Source: Seiridium cupressi (lineage: Eukaryota > Ascomycota > Sordariomycetes > Amphisphaeriales > Sporocadaceae). Taken from it: a DNA stretch of 64,000 bases. The DNA lies in NCBI GenBank assembly GCA_036674765.1, contig JARVKI010000016.1:124001-188000 (forward strand), given 5' to 3'. The translations under genes and the position numbers were made by a program. Of this stretch, positions 23,779 to 32,639 are shown piece by piece; position 1 is the first letter of the stretch; every line of letters starts with the position of its first letter. The notes below the pieces were generated by a model. It did no database searches, was not told where the DNA came from, and worked only from the letters and a program-made list of their open reading frames with translations.

Positions 23779-24581
23779 CTTGTAGCGTCACCTCTAGAAG
23801 ACGAAATAGTAAGGATCTGGTCGACTGCTACAGGTGAATTGCACCAGCTGCTGGAAGGATTCGACTATCACCTCCATCAGGTAAGTAGTGTTCTCTCCAT
23901 ATATCAAAATTGGTAATGGCGAGAGAGTTTCTACGGGTCGGACCGGTCGAAATCTGGTCATCAGCCATAACGAGATCATTACAAGATTCTTCACAAGCCC
24001 GGAGTTCCAGTTGTTATTACAAATTATTAACTCTTCAGAAAGTTGCTAGTTCTGTAGGATTCTCGCCAGACGGAAAGCTATTGGCCCTGGGTTCATATCA
24101 AGGCATAGTCCAAATTCGGTATACTGAGACAGGTGACTTGCAGCGCGAGTTAATCCAGCGTGGTGGATGGATCACTTCTATAGCTTTCTCTTTGGATAGT
24201 CGTCTTCTAGCTTCGGCATCCGACTACTGGATTCAGATCTGGTCCGCTGAGACTGGCAACTTGCTTAGAGGGATACACCTCGATGTTGACTCCTTACAAT
24301 TATCGTTTCACCCAAGGGAGGAAGGCTACTTGCCTCTCGCGGATACTGGCAAGATTTCCTTCGCTACAGAGCCACCGAGGATCTCAAATCAGGCCTCCAA
24401 TAATCGTTTCTACAAGGAAGAATTCCACCGAGTCGGTTATGGGTTCAACGCGGATCGCACATGGATCACACTCAATGGAGTTAATCTACTCTGGATACCA
24501 TCGGATATGTGGCCATGGTGCTCAGTAGTGTCGGGGTCTACCACCGTAACAGGTTCAGAAGCGGGGAGGGTGTCTACCTAG
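23779..24581 (+). pseudogene. Remnant of a NACHT/HET-E-type WD40 protein (C-terminal repeats only)
   Basis: A first piece (23779-23880) reads LVASPLEDEIVRIWSTATGE, the end of a WD40 repeat. A GTAAGT donor at 23881 and a TTATTAAC branch site with TTCAG acceptor ending 24038 allow a 158 nt intron, after which the frame continues KVASSVGFSPDGKLLALGS and a second repeat (SIAFSLDSRLLASASD, IQIWSAETG). The end resembles the closing segment of fungal NACHT-WD40 proteins: a tryptophan-containing LLWIPSD strand, then GSTTVTGSEAGRV. In the same frame just upstream, PDG is followed by TAA at 23776-23778 where these repeats usually have PDGK or PDGQ, so the open frame is broken. There is no NACHT or effector domain left upstream. 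STAND proteins of this type act in self/non-self recognition; this copy is surely non-functional as a receptor. Confidence 0.75.
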
Positions 24582-25185
24582 GTATAATGCGCCTTGCTGC
24601 AGGGGAGCTGCCTACTTGAATCAATTTCCTGATGGTGTCCACGGCAATAGTTCTTGAGCCAGATATTGCAGGCAAAGCAAGATGGCCTTCCCGTATAATG
24701 TAAATGTTCTCCGTTCACAGCCAAGTGTTCTTTATAGCGGGTGCAAGGCAGGAAACTGATGATTAAAGATCTTGCTACGAGCCCAACGGAGGGGTGCCCT
24801 GTCGCAACTCTAGTTTTGTCAAAAAGGCCACTACCTAACATGTAGTTCTAGTGGAAGGCTTCTCGGGCCCTTGAGGGTTTTGCTATATGAATGTCAATTC
24901 AGTCCCGGTCAGAGCCCCTTTCAGATGGTGACAGGGATATGATGTACCTGTTGTATGTACATCTCGCCAGCTGAATCTGTGCGTTGTGGCTGAACGGCCG
25001 GCGCAATACACGACTGTTGCGCCCATCACGTTTCGCGTTACGTGGCTTTCGTGTAACCAAAATCACGGCAGCCTGACACTACAATGTAAGCAACATGATT
25101 GTGGTCAAAACTTGGTTCCTTCCAAGGTCCAAGGTCCTTGAACTCGTCACCACAAATCCTTCCCAGTTGAGTGCTGTTTCATCAT
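24582..25185. other. Intergenic region between WD40 remnant and HET-ankyrin gene
   Basis: About 600 bp. After the WD40 stop the sequence is full of stops in the forward frames. It should hold the HET gene promoter; no motif was recognised. Confidence 0.45.
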
Positions 25186-27581
25186 ATGTCAGCGTCGCTC
25201 GATGCGACTTGGAGATCAACCAGCCAAGATATAGCCCGAGCTCTTGCACCACCGCCACACCCCTCACTAAATGCAATGAAACCTACCTCAGCATTGGCTG
25301 CTGTGGACCTGAGCTTGGAAACTGCATGCCAGCAGGCTACAGCAGAATATTCCTTTTACACCTACAATGCAATCGACCAGACAAAAGGCACGATCCGTTT
25401 GTTGATTCTACGAAAAGGCACTGGAAATGACATCGACTGCGAACTAGTTCGTTCCAAGATTCATGGAAATGATCTTCATTACGAAGCAGTCTCATATACG
25501 TGGGGTCCGGAGTTCGCTGCTGAGTCAATCAATATCTGCGGCAGAAAACTACCAGTCACCTTTCATCTGAGTCGTATATTGCGAGATTTACGCCATGAAG
25601 ACGAAGATCGTGTGCTGTGGGTTGATGCCGTTTGCATTAACCAACAAAATCCCACCGAAAAAGGCCACCAAGTTACACTGATGGGAGACATCTTCCGGGC
25701 TGCAAAATGTGTCCTATTCTGTATCTGTCGACCGACAGACTACACTGATCTCCTCATGAATTCCTTGCGACAGCTGCAAAGCAAAATGCGAGAGTTGGTA
25801 TCCTACGACAGTAATGTTTTGGATGCTTCTTGGTGTGATGTACAATTTACCATAGCACGTCGTCATCTGGAGCCTCAATCACCGCATTTTGAATCATCGC
25901 TTCAGAGACAAGTAGAGGCACTAACATCCATACAACGTCAAGGACTGGAATACATCCTCGATCAGCCCTGGTTTCGCAGGGTGTGGGTTTTGCAAGAAGT
26001 TGCGAATGCGTGCAACGCGGTCGTCTACTGTGGTAAAAGATCTGTACCTGCGGCCATATTTGCAATGTCTCCCAAGCTCCTCAATGCTCGAATCCCACTT
26101 GGAGAAGGTGGACTCATTTCTGAAGTTCTCAACCTCATGCCAGGGCCTTTGAGAAGAGACGTCTTCCAAGATCTGTACCCTTTGCTACAGAGGTTTCGTG
26201 GTTCCCAGGCCACAGAGGACCGAGACAAGATTTATACGCTTTGTGGTATTTGTCAAGACAGACATGTTCACACATATCTAAATCCAGATTACATCAAGCC
26301 CGAGAAAGATGTAATCGTCGACGCGATATCATATATATGTCGTGTCGAGGCATCGACCATAGCAAACAGTCCTTTCTATTCCATATCTGAGTTCCAAGGA
26401 AAACTAGACGATTTTGCTAACACCTTGCTCTCACATTTTCTGCAATCAGAAGATCATCTGGGCGCCTCATCTCTTCTACAGCATGGTAGAGAATACATAT
26501 CAGTAACAAGGGAGATGTTGGATTTGGCGAGCACCAACACGATGATGAAAGAAGGAGTAATGGCACTCCTGCTTCAGCAGCGTAACGCAGACACTCTCCT
26601 CTCAGGTTGGGGCGCGTGGGTGCCAATATGCGTGGCCGCAGAGAACGGCCACGGTACTCTTGCCAAGTCGATGCTGGAAAAGGTCGCAGACATTGAAAGC
26701 GTCAGGGATAAGCAAAGGCCAGAAACACGTTTGTTTCTTGCTGCGCGAGAAGGAAACATCAATCTGGTCAATCTCCTGCTTAAAAAGGGGGCAAGTATCG
26801 AAGCCAAAGGTCCCGGGCTCCAGTCGCCACTCTCATGTGCCGCAAAGAATGGCCATGTTCCTGTCGTCCAGCTTCTTATTGACAACGGTGCCGACATGAA
26901 CTCTCAAGATGAAAACGGAGACACGCCGCTATCAATCGCTGCAGGCTACGGACACAGAGCCATCGTGAGCCTTTTTTCGACGCAGGGTGCCGAGCTCTCC
27001 TGGGGAGAACACCGCTTCAAAGCGCAACACGCTATGGTCATGAAGCTGTCGTTCAATTTCTCCTCGCAAATGGCGCGAACGCTGATGACTTTTATGACAG
27101 CATCAGTAAGTTAGATAATAAGCCGTTTAGTACTAGGCCGTTGTGTCTCGCGACGTATCACTGCCATCCATCTATTGTGAGCTTGCTCTTTGAGGCTGGA
27201 GCTAGTGCTAGCGAAGATGATCTGTCTAAGTTGCTAGCCGTTGCAGCAGAGGCCGAGTTCAAGGCACCAGAAGCTGAGCTATCAGCACGGCACCACCAAG
27301 AACTTGTCATTCGAATACTGCTGGAGAAAGGTGCAGATCCTAGCCTTGCTTTCTTCGAGGCAATTAAGGGAGGCAAGGTCGCCATCGTCCAGCTCCTGAT
27401 TAAACATGGGGCTAAAAAAGTTGCGATTAATACAGAAACATTTTGGGGCACACCATTATCATTCGCGATAGAAACCGGGAATGAAGATATAGTTAAATTG
27501 CTGATAGAAAACGGAGCAGAGATGAAGGCTTAAGATTTAGAACAACGGATGCCGCTTTCGCGGGTAGTAATCGAAGGATAA
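25186..27581 (+). pseudogene. HET-domain/ankyrin-repeat protein gene with frameshift and premature stops
   Basis: HET (heterokaryon incompatibility) proteins trigger programmed cell death on non-self recognition; ankyrin repeats are the usual sensor part. From the ATG at 25186 (alternative 25276) the HET domain covers about residues 99-260: YEAVSYTWG, VLWVDAVCINQQ and WFRRVWVLQEV are the three classic blocks. Ankyrin repeats begin near residue 480 (ICVAAENGHGTLAKSML, LFLAAREGNINLVNLLLKKG, SPLSCAAKNGHVPVVQLL, TPLSIAAGYGHRAIV). At 27003-27010 the repeats change frame: the next repeat, TPLQSATRYGHEAVVQFLL, reads one frame back, consistent with loss of one base, and continues to TAA at 27531-27533. 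Beyond it the same frame still reads ankyrin sequence (DLEQRMPLSRVVIEG) to a second TAA at 27579. So the array was longer, and the gene appears inactive or at least truncated after the frameshift, unless the one-base difference is a sequencing error. Confidence 0.85.
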
Positions 27582-27882
27582 ATAAATTATATATCTCTTA
27601 CGTTCTATTGGCGTTCTGGAGTGCCAAATAATTCCACATCGGCAGGCACGCTTCGACAAATGCATTACCTCACCTGTAAGGATGGTCCAAGCTCCTGTTG
27701 GCCACGAAAAGTGTCGCTAAGACCCGCTAGCAGCTCACACAGCCAATCAGAGACTGGATTATTCCACCCGTCCCCAAACTCAGCATCTTGGACGACATTC
27801 TTCGCTCCAAAGCACTCAATTGCCCATTGCCATCCCCCTCTCCACTCTAGAGGCTCAATCGAGCGCCAAACCACCACCCAAG
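27582..27882. promoter_or_regulatory. Upstream region of NDUFV1
   Basis: 301 bp between the last trace of the ankyrin array and the NDUFV1 ATG; it must contain the NDUFV1 promoter. An ATTGCCCATTGCC stretch and a CCACTC-rich part near 27830 are visible; no defined element is claimed. Confidence 0.4.
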
Positions 27883-29518
27883 ATGCTGTCAAGGACTACA
27901 GCGCCGTCGGCAGCCTCTGCGAAGGCCCTGTCGCGCGCCGCTCTACCGACATGCAGCCGGTTAACGAAGCCCACAAGGTCGACACCCGCCCAGACTCGAA
28001 CGTTCGCGACCGTCCAGGAGGGCACGCCAAAGCGTACCTATGGCGGCCTCAAGGACCAGGACCGCATCTTCCAAAACCTTTACGGCCGATACCCTCCGGA
28101 TCTGAAGCATGCGAAGAAAATGGGAGACTGGCACAAGACGAAGGAGATTCTGCTCAAGGGCCACGACTGGATCATCGGTGAGGTCAAGGCATCAGGATTA
28201 AGAGGTCGTGGAGGAGCTGGTTTCCCTTCTGGTCTCAAATGGGTACGCTATATCCTCCGCGAACGAGACCGCGCGTTCCGATGGACACATGCTGACTTGC
28301 TTCATAGTCTTTCATGAACTTCAAGGACTGGGACAAGGACACGAAGCCACGATATCTGGTCGTCAACGCCGATGAGGGTGAGCCCGGAACATGCAAGGAT
28401 CGAGAAATCATGCGAAAAGATCCCCACAAGCTCCTTGAGGGCTGCTTGGTCGCCGGCCGTGCCATGAACGCCTCCGCTGCATACATTTACATCCGCGGCG
28501 AGTTCATCCAAGAGGCCGCCGTCCTTCAGCACGCCATCAACGAGGCCTACGCCGACGGCCTCATCGGCAAGAATGCCTGCGGCTCCGGTTACGATTTCGA
28601 CATCTACCTGCACCGTGGCGCTGGTGCCTACGTCTGTGGCGAGGAGACATCCTTGATTGAGTCGCTCGAAGGCAAGCCCGGCAAGCCCCGTCTCAAGCCC
28701 CCGTTCCCTGCCGCCGTTGGTGTCTTTGGTTGCCCGTCTACCGTTGCCAACGTCGAGACCATTGCCGTCGCCCCCACGATCTGCAGAAGAGGTGGCAACT
28801 GGTTTGCCGGCTTCGGCCGTGAGCGCAACCAAGGCACCAAGCTGTTCTGTATTTCCGGCCACGTCAACAACCCGGCCACTGTCGAAGAGGAGATGAGCAT
28901 TCCGCTAAGGGAGCTGATCGAGAAGCACTGCGGTGGTGTTCGTGGTGGATGGGACAACTTGCTTGCCGTCATCCCCGGCGGTTCTTCTACTCCTATCCTC
29001 CCCAAGAGCATCTGCGACGACCAATTGATGGACTTCGACGCTCTGAAGGACAGCCAATCTGGTCTCGGCACTGCTGCCATCATCGTCATGGACAAGAGCG
29101 CTGATGTTGTCCGTGCCATTTCTCGGCTAAGTCACTTCTACAGACACGAGTCTTGCGGTCAATGTACACCTTGCCGTGAAGGTAGCAAGTGGACTGAGCA
29201 GATCATGCAGCGGTTCGAGAAGGGTCAGGGACGCGAAAGAGAGATCGACATGTTGCAGGAGTTGACCAAGCAAGTTGAGGGCCATACCATTTGCGGTAAG
29301 TTTGGATGTCCCGTATCAAATTCTACTATCGTGCTAATGTTTCCACAGCTCTTGGTGAGGCTTTTGCATGGCCCATCCAGGGTCTTATCCGGCATTTCAG
29401 GCCAGAGCTTGAGGCGAGATTGCAGAAGTTTGCGGCCGAGAACAACGGGCCCGCGCTGGCCGGTGGCTGGCATGCGGATGCCAGGGCTCAGGGTAAACTA
29501 ATTTCCCCTGGACAATAG
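27883..29518 (+). CDS. nuo51: NADH:ubiquinone oxidoreductase 51 kDa subunit (complex I, NDUFV1)
   Basis: Binds NADH, FMN and the N3 4Fe-4S cluster at the tip of the complex I matrix arm and is the electron entry point. Three exons, 27883-28242, 28308-29295 and 29349-29518, with introns of 65 nt (GTACGC/CATAG) and 53 nt (GTAAGT, GCTAAT branch, CACAG) give 505 residues. Residues 1 to about 45 are a mitochondrial presequence rich in Ser, Ala, Arg and Thr. The nucleotide-binding glycine loop [10 protein letters not shown] is at 108-117 and the FMN/NADH segment [11 protein letters not shown] at about 223-233. The cluster ligands are Cys 403, 406 and 409 ([12 protein letters not shown]) plus Cys 449, restored by the second splice ([12 protein letters not shown]). 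All key residues are present. I chose the ATG at 27883 because it opens the presequence; an upstream in-frame extension lacks that character. Confidence 0.97.
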
Positions 29519-30197
29519 AAGGGCTGAGTTGGGCGTATGGGTGGTAGATGCGGGACTTGTACAATCTGCTAAACTATCCGTCACTTTGTACATAACTACG
29601 AAAGAAGTTTTCTCTGTTCAGATACCGGTACTTGTGTTTTGACTAGACCCACCCGGCTGTGAACAAACTTATTCCGACTTGACCTCTCATCCTTCACACT
29701 GCAATTAGGGATTTTCAGAACAAAAACAAAGGCACAACCTACAGTTGGTGCAAAACTGGTCCATGACATGAATGTAAAATCGGTAGCCTTTGTTTGAAGT
29801 GGATGCTTAGTGTTGAGTGGACCCATTTTGCTCTCAAGATCCCCAATAGCATCCACGTCGTCATCGACTTCCCTAAATCGCGCCAGCTCAACTTCTCCCC
29901 AACTTTCCACGCGATGCCCTGGATCAATGAGATAATTGACCCAGTCTGATCACACAGTAAACCCTGAAAATTTCCCAAAGCAGTCGTAGTCCCTGGAAGT
30001 CTCAACACCTGTAAGAGTGACAATGCATGACTTCATACCTAAAGAGAAAGTTAAGCTAGCTTATAAGATGAGCTGCGTGTCCTGCGGTTTATTGAAAGGC
30101 ACACTGTAACTAAATAAACACATTGCAGAATTCCACAAAACTCAGCTCATTCTTGCCCTCCTCAAATCAAATTTGTATCGTAATAAAACTCTACAAC
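29519..30197. other. Intergenic region, 0.7 kb
   Basis: 3' end of NDUFV1 and promoter of the small mitochondrial protein gene. No supported coding frame, RNA or repeat. Confidence 0.5.
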
Positions 30198-30797
30198 ATG
30201 TCCTCAGCTATCGCATCGTCATTACGACACTCGGGCAGAGCTGCTCGGCAGCTCAACAGCTCAATGAGAGTGCGGACATATGCCAACAGCGGAAAGCCGC
30301 CATTGAGCCACGGAGGCAGCAACCGTAACATGTAGGCTGTTCCCCTAAACATCATTTTCTCATACCCTGGAAGTCATAACTCCTCCATTGATGCGATCTG
30401 CGATTTTTGCGGCAACCAAGCTTTACCAACTTTATACACATTCATCTTTAGATGTCACTCGCTAACACAACATTCGCACAGCATCATAGCACTGGTCGGC
30501 ATCTCCTTACCCACGCTCTACCTCTGGCAGACCAGAAACGCAAACACACAAGTCAAGCCTCTACCCGACGGTCACCCCACAGCGGCGTCACCAAATACCG
30601 ACCCAGCCGGCAAGGCGAGGGCAGCTAAGGAGCAGGCCCAAGAGCGGGACGGCAAAGTCAAGTATGAGCATCCGGAAGATCGCGAGCCTGAGAAGTTCAA
30701 GCCGGAGTTTGGAAGACTACATGAAAGGAAGAGGGTTGATGGTCCGCCGGATAGTCGGAATCACCAGGAATTGCATGAAAGACAAAGGCAGTTATAA
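30198..30797 (+). CDS. Small single-span probable mitochondrial protein, unknown function
   Basis: Two exons, 30198-30331 and 30482-30797, joined over a 150 nt intron (GTAGGC donor, GCTAAC branch site, CACAG acceptor, phase 2), give 149 residues. The first 35 residues (SSLRHSGRAARQLNSSMRVRTYA) are basic with no acidic residue, a typical mitochondrial targeting sequence. The splice creates one hydrophobic segment at about 45-60 (IIALVGISLPTLYLW), and the rest is a charged, proline-rich tail with repeated Glu/Lys/Arg (KYEHPEDREPEKFKPEFG). This plan fits a small inner-membrane protein, but I recognise no family and assign no function. The acceptor choice is good because it turns a dead end into a frame open for 105 further codons. 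Confidence 0.75.
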
Positions 30798-31391
30798 AAT
30801 CTAGCTGTGTATGTTTACCTAGATAGTAATGTTGTCAGAATAAAAGTGCTGGCAGTTCAGGCTTCGAAGAATGACTGAAAGGGTGGACAACAAAGGAGAT
30901 TGCCGCGGTCACAGCACTATGGCCTTGACCGGCCAAGTGGATGCTCCCAAATGCACAAAGGGGTCAGCTATACAACTCAAACATCAATGATGACTAGTAT
31001 TAATAAGCCAAAGTATGAGCGTTCCGGGAGATAAAGATATCTCTTATAAGTGTGTCTGCCATTTTCTTTGCTTGAGACAACTGCGACGATGGCTGCATAT
31101 CAGCAACACCGAAACGTGAAGAGGTCTTAAGGGTGTGCATGCCTAGAGTAGGTGGATTGGTTTCATGTTCCCTTGTCCCAATCGCTGTGAAAGGCTTTTG
31201 TGTCATATCGCGTTTTGAAGCAATTCAATCGGTTTGGATGGGTCACCGTTCAGAAGACAAAGAAACAGGACAAAATACACTTATACAAAGCCCATCTCAT
31301 GCCAGCCTCAGTCTTGATCCTGGAACTCATTCTACAATCTTTTACACATGCACAGCACCATTGAGAGCAAAATAACTCAATTGAAAACAAC
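30798..31391. other. Intergenic region, 0.6 kb
   Basis: Promoter region of the lysine-rich protein gene. No coding frame or RNA is supported. Confidence 0.5.
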
Positions 31392-32639
31392 ATGCCCATC
31401 CTCAAATCGACGGTCAGGCCAGCAAAGCCGATGGCTGCGAACGACGGTGTCTCTAGTCATGCTCAGCAGGCCGAAGCAAAGCCATCAGCACACGACAGAA
31501 TCAGCAATGAGGCGGAGCCTCAGGGTCAAAGCAACGCTGATAAGAAGAACACTTCTGACAATAAGGTTACAAAGGCAGGGGAGAAGGGCCCGGAGGAGAA
31601 GAAAGCCGCCACCCCTAACACTGCAGAGAAGGGTGGAGTAGCCTCTTCAGTAAACGAGGATGTGAAGTCGGTGGCAGCGGAAAATGCAGGCAACACCAAG
31701 GTGAGCAAGGAGAAGAAGACACCTAAGAAGAGTACCAAAAAGGCGCCGAAAGTCTCCCCTAAGCCAATTCCTTCCAAGAGCACCAAAAGAAAGAGAGATA
31801 CTATCCAGCCGGAGAGTGCCAAGGAAGGCAGAAAAGAGGTCGAGGAAGAGGCGAAGGAAGACGTCATCACGAAGACAGAGAAGACCGAAGACGACGACTT
31901 ACCTAACAAGAAGTCTAAACAGGATGACGGCCACAACAACCCGAAAAATATCGAGAGCTCGAATCCAGCAAACTTTGGGAAAAAGGATGACTCGAGCTTG
32001 GAAGATCCGAAGAAGACTTCCGCTTCGAAGCCTAAGAATCCGCCCAAAAATAGCAAGGGACCAACTGGCACCCAGAAATCGAAGATAGACATTTACGAAC
32101 TCGTCATCACCTTCATGAAACACATCCAACCCGACACCACAGCTCAGACGTCAGCCCATAAGAAGACAATCGCGAAGGAGGTCCGCAAGGCCAAACTTAC
32201 CGTTCCTCTTCTCAAAGCGGTGGTGGAAGCACTGGAGGAAAGCTTGGTGTACTATCACCATGACAGCCGGACTTGTGCGCGCCGCATGAATTATTGGTCC
32301 GACCAGGACGAGCTTCCTCCACACATGTGGTTTCAGAACATTCAGACCGCCGAGAAAGGCTACAAGGTCGCATCAGAAAAGGTGAAGAAGGTCCAGGAGC
32401 TAGATGAAGATCTAGGTCTGGATCTCCGTAAGGGGCTCTGGAGGATCCGGAGGGGGGTTCGGCGCGGATTCGCGGCCGTTACGGAGCGGGATGTCTACAA
32501 TGAATTCCTAGGTTGGCACTCTGAGGGTGAGCCAGCTGCCGGCGCTGATGAGGATGATAACGACTCTTTCAACGACCGCGATGTAGGATCATACACTCCA
32601 TTTTATGATGAGGATGATGAATCAATGTACGATTATTGA
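31392..32639 (+). CDS. Lysine-rich, probably nuclear protein of unknown function
   Basis: Single exon, 415 residues. Residues 1 to about 230 are low-complexity and dominated by Lys, Glu, Ser, Pro and Ala (KEKKTPKKSTKKAPK at 107-120), with a basic nuclear-signal-like KRKRD at 132-136, so this half is probably disordered. About 231-380 looks folded and helical (KIDIYELVITFMKHIQP, VPLLKAVVEALEESLVYYHH, a basic LRKGLWRIRRGVRRGF stretch). The tail from about 385 is strongly acidic and aromatic (DEDDNDSF, DEDDESMYDY). The basic and acidic blocks suggest a chromatin- or RNA-associated protein, but this is inference from composition only. No family is recognised. The frame is long, unbroken and has consistent codon use, so the gene is probably real. 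Confidence 0.75.
   Translation: MPILKSTVRPAKPMAANDGVSSHAQQAEAKPSAHDRISNEAEPQGQSNADKKNTSDNKVTKAGEKGPEEKKAATPNTAEKGGVASSVNEDVKSVAAENAGNTKVSKEKKTPKKSTKKAPKVSPKPIPSKSTKRKRDTIQPESAKEGRKEVEEEAKEDVITKTEKTEDDDLPNKKSKQDDGHNNPKNIESSNPANFGKKDDSSLEDPKKTSASKPKNPPKNSKGPTGTQKSKIDIYELVITFMKHIQPDTTAQTSAHKKTIAKEVRKAKLTVPLLKAVVEALEESLVYYHHDSRTCARRMNYWSDQDELPPHMWFQNIQTAEKGYKVASEKVKKVQELDEDLGLDLRKGLWRIRRGVRRGFAAVTERDVYNEFLGWHSEGEPAAGADEDDNDSFNDRDVGSYTPFYDEDDESMYDY

Noticed and set aside
26990..27020. Intron or programmed frameshift to explain the HET-ankyrin frame change
   Set aside because: The two repeats are directly adjacent with no room for an intron, and there is no slippery heptamer; a lost base is simpler.
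31526..32092. Minus-strand 188-codon hydrophobic frame opposite the lysine-rich gene
   Set aside because: The Phe/Ser/Leu richness is the complement of Lys/Glu codons; it is an antisense artefact.
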